Shown: positions 1 through 8,973 of the stretch, in pieces | Layout of the letters: each line of letters starts with the position of its first letter | How positions within the stretch are numbered: position 1 is the stretch's first letter | DNA from: Paenibacillus sp. 37 | Lineage (GTDB): Bacteria; Bacillota; Bacilli; Paenibacillales; Paenibacillaceae | Length of the DNA stretch: 64,000 nt | Direction of reading: 5' to 3' | Assembly: GCF_008386395.1 (NCBI RefSeq) | Contig: NZ_CP043761.1 | Span: forward strand, 6,820,001-6,884,000 | Made by a program: the position numbers and the translations under genes | The notes under the pieces: generated by a model | What the model saw: only the letters and a program-made list of their open reading frames with translations | What the model was told of the DNA's origin: nothing | Databases searched by the model: none

Positions 1-842
1 AACATGCTTGACCCGGATGCTTCCAGATAGTTGCCTTTGCGGAAGCCCTGATCCAGTACCTGGAACCATAACCCACTCTCCTGCTCCTGCACGCGCACCA
101 AAGCATGACACATCCGTTCGAAGATACCGATGATGGTTCCGCGCTTTGGATGATTCACGGGAAAATGTTCCACGCTGTCCACAATCGCCATGGCATACCA
201 GCCCATCGCCCGGCTCCAGAAGTGTGGCGAGCACCCTGTCGATGAATCGGCCCAGACCTGCTCCTTTGATTCATCCCAACCATGATAGAGCAGTCCGGTC
301 CGGGGATCACGGGTCTGGCGTTCGATCAGCAGAATCTGGTGTGCCACTTCATCCCATAACTCGGGGTGATGAAATGTCTTCGCATACTCGGATAGAAAGG
401 GAGATGACATATACAGGCCGTCCAGCCACATCTGGAATGGATAGATTTTTTTGTGCCAGAAGCCACCCTCCGATGTTCGAGGTTGCCCTGCAAGCTGTGC
501 GGCCAAGAGATGTGCCGCTTCTGCGTAACGCTGATCTTCTGCACCATCCAGTAATGCAAACAGGTTTTTCCCCTGATTAATCTGATCCAGATTATATTCT
601 TCCAAAGTATACGTGCCAATAGAGCCGTCGGGCTGGATATACAGGTCCATATGTTTTTTCATAAAATCAACATACTCTTGCTTGCCATAATACTGCCCGG
701 TTCGTGCCATTGCCATCAAGGTCATGCCTTCCACGTATGCCCATCGTCCCGAAGGGAACGCATGATAACCGTCCCCGTCACATTGCTGGATGATCGTTGC
801 TGCAATTCGCTCAGACCAGGATAACTGCGTCTGTACCTGCAT
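1..842 (-). CDS. yteR: Unsaturated rhamnogalacturonyl hydrolase, GH105 (YteR-like), 3' end cut by window
   Basis: A continuous frame runs from an ATG at 842 to the window edge (280 codons seen; C-terminus missing). SD GGAGG lies 8 nt before the ATG. The GH105 region WADSSTG..PHFWSRAMGWYA is readable around residues 200-225, as are aromatic-rich segments typical of the alpha6/alpha6 barrel (for example YPFQMWLDGLYM). Family members hydrate and cleave the unsaturated galacturonyl residue left by pectate or rhamnogalacturonan lyases, in the cytoplasm. It is the last visible gene of the operon that starts at 5424, behind a LacI gene and an importer of the YteP-YtcP-YtcQ kind, which in Bacillus serves the same substrate. 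YesR is the other possible close homologue. Confidence 0.88.
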   Translation of the reverse strand, partial: MQVQTQLSWSERIAATIIQQCDGDGYHAFPSGRWAYVEGMTLMAMARTGQYYGKQEYVDFMKKHMDLYIQPDGSIGTYTLEEYNLDQINQGKNLFALLDGAEDQRYAEAAHLLAAQLAGQPRTSEGGFWHKKIYPFQMWLDGLYMSSPFLSEYAKTFHHPELWDEVAHQILLIERQTRDPRTGLLYHGWDESKEQVWADSSTGCSPHFWSRAMGWYAMAIVDSVEHFPVNHPKRGTIIGIFERMCHALVRVQEQESGLWFQVLDQGFRKGNYLEASGSSM

Positions 843-923
843 AAGCAATTCCTCCTTGAATGTTGTATCCACCTAATACATGTATGACTAACGGACCGCT
901 TCACTCTTCAAAGGTCGCTGTCC

Positions 924-1898
924 TTATTGCCGGCACATTGCCGTTGAACTGCGAAGGTTCAGCTTAGGCTGAATGACTACCGGAACATCGACCTGTTCAT
1001 CACGGATTAACGATACAATCAGCTCGGCTGCCTGCACGGCCAGTTCATCCAGAGACGGGCCAATCGTCGTCAAGGCCACTTCGGCATACTGCATATCCGG
1101 CAGATCATCATACCCGATTAACGAGATATCGCGCGGAACGCTGAACCCTGCCTCAAGCAAAGCCCGGAGCGCACCTCGGGTGACCAGGTTGTTAAGTCCA
1201 ATAAACGCTGTTGGCGACTCCGACCCAAACGCATGATTCCGTATGGCAAAATATCCGTCTTCCCAGGAGGAATACGCTGGCAGCACATGATCTTCGTTAA
1301 AAGCCAGACCCGTACGCTGCAACGCTTCCCGGTATCCCTCCAGTTTAATATTCTGCGAGTTGCCGATGAATCCGATTCGGCTGTGCCCCAGCGATTTTAG
1401 ATGCTCGACTGCTCTAAACAGTCCTTCTTTGCGATCAATCTTGATGTATGGAGAGTTCGGCGCTTCATCTGTACCTAGCACAAAACACGGCATGTTAAGT
1501 GTCGCGAACTTTTTCCAGAACATCTCCCGATTGTCCAGTGCGTAGTCCCACAGAATACATCCGTCCACACGCAGCTGGCTGAAGACATCTACCCCATCAT
1601 CCGCCACAACCAGGATCATCTGATATCCCCGCTTCTTCAGCTCGTTGTGCAGACGGCCGGAGATGTTCGAGAATAACGGATTGCTCAGTTCATCCAGCAC
1701 AAAACCGATGATGTTGCTCCTGCCCGTGGAAAGCTGCCGAGCCAACATATTTTTCCGATATTGATGTTTCTCCGCGACCGCAAGCACCTTCTGCTTTGTT
1801 GCCGGTTTGATTCGGGGATCATCATTCAGCGCCTTCGATACCGTGCTATAGCTCACCCCCGCCAGTTTTGCAATGTCTTTAATGGTTATCAAAATCAA
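924..1898 (-). CDS. LacI-family transcriptional regulator
   Basis: A LacI-family repressor of about 324 residues. The N-terminal helix-turn-helix reads TIKDIAKLAGVSYSTVSKAL, followed by a hinge and a periplasmic-binding-protein-like effector domain (YQMILVVADDG, then IGFIGNS near the middle). No ATG is available at the N-terminus: two in-frame TTG codons at 1898 and 1892 follow the SD GAGAGGTG, and the second has the better spacing. It sits inside the rhamnogalacturonan operon between the binding protein and the GH105 gene, so it probably senses the imported oligosaccharide or its product. The palindromes at 5451-5466 and 5626-5641 are its likely operators (inference). Confidence 0.9.
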   Translation of the reverse strand: MILITIKDIAKLAGVSYSTVSKALNDDPRIKPATKQKVLAVAEKHQYRKNMLARQLSTGRSNIIGFVLDELSNPLFSNISGRLHNELKKRGYQMILVVADDGVDVFSQLRVDGCILWDYALDNREMFWKKFATLNMPCFVLGTDEAPNSPYIKIDRKEGLFRAVEHLKSLGHSRIGFIGNSQNIKLEGYREALQRTGLAFNEDHVLPAYSSWEDGYFAIRNHAFGSESPTAFIGLNNLVTRGALRALLEAGFSVPRDISLIGYDDLPDMQYAEVALTTIGPSLDELAVQAAELIVSLIRDEQVDVPVVIQPKLNLRSSTAMCRQ

Positions 1899-1931
1899 TC
1901 AACACCTCTCATACGCCTAAAACCCTATTTC

Positions 1932-3527
1932 TTATTTCTGTGCAGATTTATAACGATCATATTGTGCCTGTCTGCCCGAAATAACCTGCTCTATGTTCAT
2001 CTTCTTCAACGTCTCAATATAACTGTCAAACTGGTCCAGACTGGCATCACCGCTAATAAACTTGAAATTCATCTCTTCCACATAGGTGGTGATGTCAGGC
2101 ATCGCCATGCTCTCCACGCTCGCTTCATCCGGCAGGGCATAGACAAACGGGAACGGTTCACGGACATATGGCTCCAGTTCCTTATCCATCTTTGCATGCC
2201 AAGGGGCCACGACGGAATCGGCAGAATCGGTCGATTGGATATTCGGCAGATTCACCGGACCGATGCCGAGCTTCTGAATGTATTCATTGTCCTTGCCTTT
2301 GTCCGTAAATGTCTTCACGCCATTCTCTTCCGTATACGTGTCATCCTTGATGCCCCACGTATAATACGTCTGTGCCTCTTCACTTACCGCATAATCCAGG
2401 AAGCGGAAAGCCAGCTCCGGATTTTTGCTATCCCGCGTGATACCGAAGATGCCGCTAACCGGGGTACGACCGATGTAGAACTGATCGCCATGCGGTCCTT
2501 TCAGTGGCAGAATGCCTTTGATGATTGGCTCTTCCGGATTGTAATCCTTGAACAGCGGGCTGTAGACCATCGACATGTACCAGCTGAAATTAAATGTGGC
2601 TCCTGTCACATCCTGAGAGATACGCGATGTGACCTGATCACTCGTAGTACTCGCATAATCCACCCCAAGCAGACCTTCCTTGTACAGTCCATTCAGATAG
2701 GTCAGGTATTCCTTGTACGCTGGCTCATAATAACTGAAATGCACCTTGCCCTGATCGTCTGCATAAAACTGGTTGGACAGATCGAGACCAAACGCGGGGC
2801 CAAAGGCCATTGACACAAATTTTGCTTCCATGGACAGCGGAATCTCATCGGCTTTTCCGTTGCCGTTCGGGTCGTCTGTCTTGAACTTGCGCAGCATCGC
2901 CGTAAATTCATCCAGCGTGGTTGGCTCGCTTAATCCCAGCTTATCAAGCCAGCGCACATTAACCATAAATACCGGCATGTAGTTGCGGGTTAACGTCTGC
3001 TGCGGGATATAATACATTTTACCATCTGGTGTTGTTAAACTGGCTTTGACCGAAGGCGACTTTTCATATATTTTTTTGAGATTCACGCCGTACTTCTCCA
3101 CCAGATCATTAATTGGAATGAACAGACCGCTGTTAATGTACTTCATCAGCTGATCCTGATCCGGCAGGTACACGATATCGGGCAAGCCGGTACCGGCAGC
3201 CAGCCTCGGATTGACGGCATCCGCATAATTCTGCGGCGGAATCAGATCCCAATCCACCGTCACACCGGCATTGCTCTCAATTTTCTTCACAATGGCGGCG
3301 GTAGACAGATCCACATTGGTCGTCCATGCGTTGGTTCCGAGAACAGACAACTTGGCATCCGTCTGATCCGTTACCGGTCCTGCTCCGGTATAATTGAAGG
3401 CTGGCTCCGAAGTGGACGGGGTACTCCCCGCATCGGTTCCCGCCCCTGTTCCGCCGCTACATCCCGCCAGGCTGATTGCCAGTATCGCTGCGATTACACT
3501 TTTTCTTCCTGCCCCTTTAAATCTCAT
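1932..3527 (-). CDS. Extracellular solute-binding lipoprotein (family 1; YtcQ/LplA-like)
   Basis: A 531-residue lipoprotein binding component of a carbohydrate ABC importer. The signal peptide ends in lipobox LAGC at about residues 20-23, followed by a Gly/Ser/Thr-rich linker. The body is a large family-1 binding protein (VLGTNAWTTN; GLPDIVYLPDQDQLMKYI; PEEPIIKGILPLKGPHGDQ). SD GGAGG lies 8 nt from the ATG. It lies downstream of the two permease genes in one minus-strand operon. Length and gene order match the YtcQ/LplA class that binds rhamnogalacturonan-type oligosaccharides. The substrate is inferred from the adjoining GH105 gene. No ATPase gene is present, so a shared MsmX-type ATPase presumably energises transport. 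Confidence 0.9.
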   Translation of the reverse strand: MRFKGAGRKSVIAAILAISLAGCSGGTGAGTDAGSTPSTSEPAFNYTGAGPVTDQTDAKLSVLGTNAWTTNVDLSTAAIVKKIESNAGVTVDWDLIPPQNYADAVNPRLAAGTGLPDIVYLPDQDQLMKYINSGLFIPINDLVEKYGVNLKKIYEKSPSVKASLTTPDGKMYYIPQQTLTRNYMPVFMVNVRWLDKLGLSEPTTLDEFTAMLRKFKTDDPNGNGKADEIPLSMEAKFVSMAFGPAFGLDLSNQFYADDQGKVHFSYYEPAYKEYLTYLNGLYKEGLLGVDYASTTSDQVTSRISQDVTGATFNFSWYMSMVYSPLFKDYNPEEPIIKGILPLKGPHGDQFYIGRTPVSGIFGITRDSKNPELAFRFLDYAVSEEAQTYYTWGIKDDTYTEENGVKTFTDKGKDNEYIQKLGIGPVNLPNIQSTDSADSVVAPWHAKMDKELEPYVREPFPFVYALPDEASVESMAMPDITTYVEEMNFKFISGDASLDQFDSYIETLKKMNIEQVISGRQAQYDRYKSAQK

Positions 3528-3595
3528 CCATCATTCCTCCTTGGTATGAACCATTCTGAACTCCCTTGAATGACATGACACTTAAGCAATAAAAG

Positions 3596-4477
3596 CTATC
3601 CTTTCACGGCTCCGAGGGTGATCCCCTTAACGAAGTACCGTTGGATAAACGGGTAGATCGTAACAATAGGCAGAATGCTGACCACAATGGATACATAACG
3701 AACCTGAAGGGAGGAGACCGCCAGCGCACCAGATGTCATCGTACCGCCCATCTTCTGCATCACTTCCGGCGAAGCCATGATCAGCACCCTTCGCAGGAAC
3801 ATCTGTAAGGGCTGCATATCCTGTTTGCCCAGATATAATAGGGCCGTGAAAAAGTTGTTCCAGTGGAATACCGCATAGTACAGCGTAAGCACAGCCAGTG
3901 TTGGCTTGATGATCGGAACCGCCAGACGATACAGCATTGTCATCTCATTGGCCCCGTCTATACTGGCACTTTCAAAAATCTCATTCGGAATGCCTTCAAA
4001 GGCCGAGCGGCAGATCATGACGTTAAACGTAATCACCAGCACAGGCAGCACCATGACCCAGCGGGTATTGTACAGCCCAAGCGAGGTAATCAGCATGTAG
4101 ACCGGAATGAGTCCACCCGAGAAATACATGGTGAAAGCGATGAAAAAGTTCAGCTTGCGACGCAAGAAAAACTGCTGTCTGGATAACGGAAACGCGGCAA
4201 GACATGTTGCCACAATATTCAACAGTGTACCTACAACGGTGTACCAGAGGGTGTTGTAGAACGATACCCATAACTCCTTGTATTGCAGTACCATTTGGTA
4301 ACCTGACAGGGTAAAGCCGACGGGCCACAATACAACTTTTTGTTTGTCGATGGCATCCACCGAGCTGAATGAAATGCTGATGACGTACAGAAAGGGATAC
4401 AACGTGACAACAACCGCCAGTATGGTCAGCAGGTAGACACATCCGTAGAACAAACGGTCACTTTTCGATTTTTGCAT
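3596..4477 (-). CDS. Carbohydrate ABC transporter permease (YtcP/LplC-like)
   Basis: A 293-residue inner-membrane permease of the binding-protein-dependent family, with six predicted hydrophobic segments starting LLTILAVVVTLYPFLYVI. The cytoplasmic EAA-type loop is readable as EIFESASIDGANEMTMLYRLAVPIIKP cut around residue 190, which docks the ATPase. It ends VKGITLGAVKG, the typical C-terminus of LplC/YtcP proteins. It lies 29 bp after the first permease and 68 bp before the binding protein. It forms a heterodimer with the product of 4507-5424 (family knowledge). Confidence 0.92.
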   Translation of the reverse strand: MQKSKSDRLFYGCVYLLTILAVVVTLYPFLYVISISFSSVDAIDKQKVVLWPVGFTLSGYQMVLQYKELWVSFYNTLWYTVVGTLLNIVATCLAAFPLSRQQFFLRRKLNFFIAFTMYFSGGLIPVYMLITSLGLYNTRWVMVLPVLVITFNVMICRSAFEGIPNEIFESASIDGANEMTMLYRLAVPIIKPTLAVLTLYYAVFHWNNFFTALLYLGKQDMQPLQMFLRRVLIMASPEVMQKMGGTMTSGALAVSSLQVRYVSIVVSILPIVTIYPFIQRYFVKGITLGAVKG

Positions 4478-4506
4478 ACAGGTCTCCTTTGGTCCGGGTT
4501 ATAGTC

Positions 4507-5424
4507 TTACCAGAGTGACATCTTGGTCAGGCGGCGGGTCATGGAATTGGCAGCAAACACAAGCACAAAAGTGATAATGGAATTAAACAGGCCGACCGCT
4601 GTGGCGAAGCCGTAATTCTGGCCCTCAATCCCCATCCGGTATACATAGGTGGACAGGACATCAGCCGTTTCGTAGGTGGCTCCGTTGTAGAGCAGATATA
4701 CTTTCTCGAAGCCTACGCTCATAATGCCGCCAAGCGACAGAAGCAGAAGAATGACAATGGTTGGTTTGATACTGGGAAGGGTCAGGTGCCATAGCTCCTG
4801 GAATTTGTTGACGCCGTCGATTTTGCCGGAATCGTACATTTCGGGATCAATGCCCATAATGGCTGCAATGTAGATGATGGAGCTGAAGCCAAAGCTCTGC
4901 CAGATGTCGGAACTTGTGAAGATGGTGCGGAACCAGCTGGCATCCATCATGAAGTTCACTTTTTCCATGCCCAGACTCGCGATGAGGGTGTTCACGATAC
5001 CGTCTGTTGGTGAAAGGAAGTTAATAATCATACCGGCTACAACAACAGTGGAGATGAAGTGAGGAAGGTACGTAACCGTCTGGGCAAATCGCTTGAATGT
5101 CCGGTTCTTGATCTCTACAATGCAGACAGCGAATAAAATCGGAATGGAGAAGCCGAACAGGAGTGGCAGAAATGCAAGCAAGAATGTGTTGCGCAGCAGC
5201 CGCCAGAAGTAAATGGAATTCACGAACTGTTCGAACCAGCGCAGTCCCACCCACTCCCCGCTGAGCATGCCCTGCCCCGGCAAGAAATTACGAAATGCCA
5301 ATAGCACGCCAGGCATCGGAAGGTACATGAAGATGAGGTAATACAGAAAAATAGGCGAAAACATCAGTAGCAAATATTTATCCCGTCTGATCAGGCTGAA
5401 CAGGGTGGACATGCGTTTTTTCAA
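4507..5424 (-). CDS. Carbohydrate ABC transporter permease (YteP/LplB-like), first gene of operon
   Basis: A 305-residue permease with about six membrane segments. It begins with a basic stretch (MKKRMSTLFSLIRRDK) and has an EAA loop around YDSGKIDGVNKFQELWHLTLPS. The start is a TTG at 5424, preceded by GGGGAG at 9 nt. The next ATG (5412) is too far from the SD. It is the first gene of the operon; the leader upstream carries two LacI-type palindromes and a cre-like box. It partners the permease at 3596-4477. Family members YteP/LplB import pectin-derived oligosaccharides; specificity here is inferred from context. Confidence 0.92.
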   Translation of the reverse strand: MKKRMSTLFSLIRRDKYLLLMFSPIFLYYLIFMYLPMPGVLLAFRNFLPGQGMLSGEWVGLRWFEQFVNSIYFWRLLRNTFLLAFLPLLFGFSIPILFAVCIVEIKNRTFKRFAQTVTYLPHFISTVVVAGMIINFLSPTDGIVNTLIASLGMEKVNFMMDASWFRTIFTSSDIWQSFGFSSIIYIAAIMGIDPEMYDSGKIDGVNKFQELWHLTLPSIKPTIVILLLLSLGGIMSVGFEKVYLLYNGATYETADVLSTYVYRMGIEGQNYGFATAVGLFNSIITFVLVFAANSMTRRLTKMSLW

Positions 5425-5450
5425 CGTGAAACACTCCCCTTCGCTACATA

Positions 5451-5466
5451 ATTACAACGTTTGAAT
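5451..5466. promoter_or_regulatory. Candidate LacI operator O1 (imperfect palindrome)
   Basis: ATTACAACGTTTGAAT lies 27 bp before the start codon of the permease gene at 5424. Its left 11 bases match the perfect palindrome at 5626-5641, including the CATA that precedes it. A central CG flanked by an inverted repeat is the normal shape of LacI-family operators. Assignment to the regulator at 924-1898 is inferred from gene linkage. Confidence 0.6.
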
Positions 5467-5625
5467 TTTTAAATAAAAAAGAATTGTCATTTCACTGATG
5501 TATTTATTATTATTTCATTCACATTTTGTAACAACCTATATTATTCTGCATAATAACAAGATATTAGCTTGGATTGGTCCTCCTCACACCGTATTTCTTT
5601 CTTTTTAAGACTTGCCATAAACATA

Positions 5626-5641
5626 ATTACAACGTTGTAAT
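5626..5641. promoter_or_regulatory. Candidate LacI operator O2 (perfect 16-bp palindrome)
   Basis: ATTACAACGTTGTAAT is self-complementary over all 16 bases with CG at its centre. Together with O1, 175 bp away, it brackets the probable promoter of the rhamnogalacturonan operon. Such an arrangement would allow repression by looping. Confidence 0.65.
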
Positions 5642-5652
5642 TTTAATCTAAA

Positions 5653-5666
5653 TGTATACGCTTACA
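5653..5666. promoter_or_regulatory. Candidate catabolite-responsive element (cre)
   Basis: TGTATACGCTTACA differs at one position from the CcpA consensus TGNAARCGNWWWCA. It lies 11 bp from operator O2, in the leader of a sugar-uptake operon, where CcpA repression would be expected. Binding is inferred. Confidence 0.5.
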
Positions 5667-5745
5667 TAAACTTTTTCCCATCTTAGCAAAGTCTCCATCG
5701 TTTGGCAACAACAAAAATCAGTGTCATGCTGTAACGTACTAAATA

Positions 5746-5767
5746 CAGTCTCGCATACGCGAGACTG
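5746..5767 (-). terminator. Hairpin after the AraC gene
   Basis: Perfect 9-bp stem CAGTCTCGC/GCGAGACTG with an ATAC loop, 12 bp beyond the AraC stop. The following tract on the minus strand is only TATTT, so termination may be partial and the downstream sugar operon could receive read-through. Confidence 0.55.
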
Positions 5768-5778
5768 CCCATTAAAAT

Positions 5779-6582
5779 CTACACCTGATTCCGATATTGC
5801 ATCGGTGTCATAACATACACTCGCTGAAAGGCTCTATATAACTGGCTGACGCTGGAGAATCCCAGATCATAACTGATGGTGGTTACCGAATCCGTCGTAT
5901 GGCGGAGCCTCCTGGACGCTTCTTCTACGCGCAAATTCAGCAGATATTGATACGGTGTTGTTCCCGTAAGAGCCTTGAAAGAACGCATAAAATGATGCCG
6001 ACTCTGATGCGCAACCATCGCCATCGAATCAATATCCATTGGACCTGTATAGGCACTGTGAATGTACTCCAGCACCCGGCGGAGATGAGGGTCCATACAT
6101 GTAGGATTATCTACAATCGCTTTTCCATTTTCCTGCCCCATCAACATGCGCCTTAGATACATCTCGACCGCCAGTTCTGTTTCCTGTACTTGGAGCGAAT
6201 CCGGCATGTCATCTACCAAAATGGAGTTCCAACCTCGGAACAGACTACTGATCTCCGTTGGATCAAAAGTATGGGTGGGTCGAAACTCAGCTTGTCCGCT
6301 ACTAATCTCCCCACTCGCGTAACTGCCTAATGGCGGTTTACGGAACTTGATCACGATGACAGCCGAATCCGAACCTATTTCAAAATAATGCTCAGTCTGA
6401 GGATGGGCAATAATCCCCATGCCTGCTTTCAGAGGATAATCATACCGTTCCTGCACCAGATAACATTTACCTCTGACCGGCAACGTTAGCTGATACCAGT
6501 CATCATGCACATGCGGTTCATTCGCGAACCCTCCGGTAGCTTTCCATAATTCCAACCCATTTAACGTCATGTTTAATTCCAT
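5779..6582 (-). CDS. AraC-family transcriptional regulator with cupin sensor
   Basis: About 267 residues. The N-terminal half is cupin-like (PHVHDDWYQLTLPV; GMGIIAHPQTEHYFEI). The C-terminal third carries the two AraC helix-turn-helix motifs (MAMVAHQSRHHFMRSF and ISYDLGFSSVSQLYRAF, ending MTPMQYRNQV). The start is the ATG at 6582, with SD GGTGAGG 5 nt away. An in-frame ATG at 6603 is unlikely because it overlaps the TATAAT box of the gene's own promoter. The gene is divergent from the MFS pump at 6700 and so is its probable activator. It could also act on the sugar operon downstream. Confidence 0.88.
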   Translation of the reverse strand: MELNMTLNGLELWKATGGFANEPHVHDDWYQLTLPVRGKCYLVQERYDYPLKAGMGIIAHPQTEHYFEIGSDSAVIVIKFRKPPLGSYASGEISSGQAEFRPTHTFDPTEISSLFRGWNSILVDDMPDSLQVQETELAVEMYLRRMLMGQENGKAIVDNPTCMDPHLRRVLEYIHSAYTGPMDIDSMAMVAHQSRHHFMRSFKALTGTTPYQYLLNLRVEEASRRLRHTTDSVTTISYDLGFSSVSQLYRAFQRVYVMTPMQYRNQV

Positions 6583-6601
6583 CGTTTCCTCACCTGCTGA
6601 C

Positions 6602-6629
6602 ATTATAGCAAATCGTGCTCACTTTCCAA
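6602..6629 (-). promoter_or_regulatory. Sigma-A promoter of the AraC gene
   Basis: Minus-strand -35 TTGGAA (6624-6629), 16-bp spacer, -10 TATAAT (6602-6607). It rules out the upstream ATG at 6603 as the AraC start. Confidence 0.6.
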
Positions 6630-6699
6630 GCACTTTTCACAAAGACATGATCTGCCCCCATCTTTTATCATAGAAAAAAATAATTCGAGGTGATCTCCC

Positions 6700-7923
6700 A
6701 TGGCTCAGGCCACTTTAAGCAAAATGCAAATCAACTCCTCCGCCAATTGGGCACTCGCCGGAGTCAGCTTCGCCCATCTGCTGAATGATGCGATGCAGAC
6801 CGTGGTTCCGTCTGCTTTCCCGTTATTCCAGCAGACCATGCAGCTCAGTTTCGCCCAGATGGGCTGGATTGCCTTCACCCTGAATATTACCGCATCCGTC
6901 CTTCAGCCCCTGGTCGGTTATATGTCAGATCGCAAACCCATGCCGATTCTGCTTCCCGGAGGCATGTTATTCTCCCTGATCGGTGTGCTCGGCTTAGCCT
7001 TGTCTTCCGAGTTATGGATGCTGCTTGTGTCTGCAGCACTGATTGGCATAGGCTCATCCATCCTACACCCCGAGTCCTCACGCGTGGCTCATATGGCAGC
7101 AGGCCGTGGACGTGGAATGGCGCAATCCATCTTCCAGGTGGGAGGCAACACGGGACAGGCTATTGCTCCATTACTGGTCGCCTTCATCCTGCTGCCGCAT
7201 GGGCAGCGTAGTTTTCTATGGCTGATGGGCTTTGCCCTGATCGGCATCTTCATTCAATCTATTGTCAGTCGTTGGTACAGAGACAAGCTTGCCGAGACTC
7301 GCATTCGTCAGCAACAACCTTTAAAATCAAGCGGCGCAGAACCAATAGCTCGACCTATGAGCAGGGGATTCATCGCTTTTACAATGGGAATTCTCATCCT
7401 GCTGTTATTCTCCAAATTCGTATATATTGCTGGCATGACCGGATATTACGCCTTCTATTACGCGGATGCATATGACTTGCCTCTCTCCCAGGCACAGATC
7501 TGTCTGTTTATCCTGCAATTTGCAGGTATGGTCGGAACCTTACTCGGCGGCCCACTCGCTGATCGTTATGGGCGTAAACCGATGATCTGGTTCTCCATTG
7601 CAGGCACTGCACCGTTTTCGCTCTTGTTGCCCTATGCAGGACCTGTCTTGTCCATGGTATTGTGCGGAATGATTGGACTAATCCTGATGTCCGGCTTCAG
7701 CGTCATCATTGTTTATGCACAGGAGCTGCTTCCTCGTCATATTGGAACGGTATCCGGGTTATTTTTTGGCCTGTCATTCGGAATGGCTGGACTTGGCTCG
7801 GTTGTGCTGGGTTCCTTAATTGACGTGACCAGCATTTCGTTTGTTATCAAGTTATGTTCGTTTCTGCCACTGCTTGGTGTGTGTGCTGTATTTCTGCGCA
7901 AGGACCAACCAAGAACAGCATGA
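6700..7923 (+). CDS. fsr: MFS efflux transporter, fosmidomycin-resistance (Fsr) type
   Basis: A 407-residue membrane protein with 12 predicted segments. The Fsr-family hallmarks are SFAHLLNDAMQTVVPSAFP near the N-terminus, the MFS loop GYMSDRK after TM2, SSILHPESSRVAHMAAG in the first half, and DRYGRKP in the second half. The family exports fosmidomycin and unrelated toxic compounds by proton antiport; the natural substrate here is unknown. SD GAGGTGAT lies 6 nt before the ATG. It is divergent from the AraC gene, which probably controls it. Confidence 0.85.
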   Translation: MAQATLSKMQINSSANWALAGVSFAHLLNDAMQTVVPSAFPLFQQTMQLSFAQMGWIAFTLNITASVLQPLVGYMSDRKPMPILLPGGMLFSLIGVLGLALSSELWMLLVSAALIGIGSSILHPESSRVAHMAAGRGRGMAQSIFQVGGNTGQAIAPLLVAFILLPHGQRSFLWLMGFALIGIFIQSIVSRWYRDKLAETRIRQQQPLKSSGAEPIARPMSRGFIAFTMGILILLLFSKFVYIAGMTGYYAFYYADAYDLPLSQAQICLFILQFAGMVGTLLGGPLADRYGRKPMIWFSIAGTAPFSLLLPYAGPVLSMVLCGMIGLILMSGFSVIIVYAQELLPRHIGTVSGLFFGLSFGMAGLGSVVLGSLIDVTSISFVIKLCSFLPLLGVCAVFLRKDQPRTA

Positions 7924-8001
7924 TAACCGTTGAAACCTTTTTCGTTTTGTGACTACAATACACCTAGGAGAATTGAGGATAACAGAAGGAAGGAATAACG
8001 C

Positions 8002-8784
8002 ATGATTATTGATGTACAGCATGTCACTTGGAAAAGGGGACCTCTTACCCTGCTGAACGATGTAAGCTGGCAGGTTAATGACGGTGAACACTGGGCGTTG
8101 CTTGGCCTGAATGGCTCTGGCAAAACAACACTCCTGAACATGATCACCGGGTATCTCTGGCCAACTGAAGGCAAGATATCCGTGCTGGGCCATGAATATG
8201 GCGATGTGGATCTGAGGCAGCTCCGCAAATCCATCGGCTGGGTCAGTTCGTCTCTGCAAGAGAAATTGTACGGCACGGATCGCACACAATATGTCGTAAT
8301 CAGCGGCAAACATGCCACCATTGGCTTGTATGACAAGCTATCGGATGATGATCTGGATGAGGCACAGGGATTGATGCAAACGCTGGGCTGTCAGCACCTG
8401 TGGGATCGCGAATATCGTACCTGTTCTCAAGGTGAGAAACAGAAACTTCTTATTGCCCGAGCACTCATGGCCAATCCGCGCGTACTCATTCTGGACGAGC
8501 CTTGCAATGGACTGGATCTGTTCTCAAGAGAGCGATTGCTGGACAGCATTCGTGAACTATCACAGCGTCCAGATACCCCTTCACTCATCTATGTCACCCA
8601 TCATACCGAAGAAATATTGCCCGTGTTTAGTCACAGTCTCTTGCTTCGTAGGGGTGAAATCGTGAATAGCGGACTAACGAGCGAGCTGATGAACACCGAA
8701 GTGCTGAGCAACTTCTTCGAGGCACCTGTGGAAGTTGATCGGCACGGGGAACGTGTGTATGTTAGAGCTGCGGCGGATTCATAA
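8002..8784 (+). CDS. ABC transporter ATP-binding protein, stand-alone (YlmA-like)
   Basis: A single nucleotide-binding domain of 260 residues. Walker A is GLNGSGKTT (about 34-42), the signature is CSQGEKQK (about 141), and Walker B is VLILDEP with D-loop NGLDL. The signature reads CSQGE rather than LSGGQ, as in the YlmA/ModF-like group. No permease gene adjoins it: MFS pump upstream, terminator downstream. Its partner and substrate cannot be named. SD GGAAGGA precedes the ATG. Confidence 0.85.
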   Translation: MIIDVQHVTWKRGPLTLLNDVSWQVNDGEHWALLGLNGSGKTTLLNMITGYLWPTEGKISVLGHEYGDVDLRQLRKSIGWVSSSLQEKLYGTDRTQYVVISGKHATIGLYDKLSDDDLDEAQGLMQTLGCQHLWDREYRTCSQGEKQKLLIARALMANPRVLILDEPCNGLDLFSRERLLDSIRELSQRPDTPSLIYVTHHTEEILPVFSHSLLLRRGEIVNSGLTSELMNTEVLSNFFEAPVEVDRHGERVYVRAAADS

Positions 8785-8834
8785 TTACGTGGTTATACAC
8801 AGCACACGCAGCATAGGTGCAGTAACTTAACAGT

Positions 8835-8880
8835 AAAAGCCCAATATCTTATCCACATGTGGATAGATTTTGGGCTTTTT
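8835..8880. terminator. Bidirectional intrinsic terminator
   Basis: AAAAGCCCA pairs with TGGGCTTTTT, with an inner TATCCACATGTGGATA stem. It serves the plus-strand ATPase gene, and the A-run on the left lets it also end the minus-strand methyltransferase transcript. Confidence 0.8.
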
Positions 8881-8973
8881 AATGCTATATCTAGTGTTAT
8901 CCACCGTTTTCTGTGTAGAACTTTCTACTTTTTGAGTATAACTCAGCTATTCCATCTGTTTCTTCTCCGCAAT

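Noticed and set aside
1761..2813. Open frame of 350 codons on the plus strand
   Set aside because: Antisense to the LacI and binding-protein genes, both clearly real; no SD and no family resemblance.
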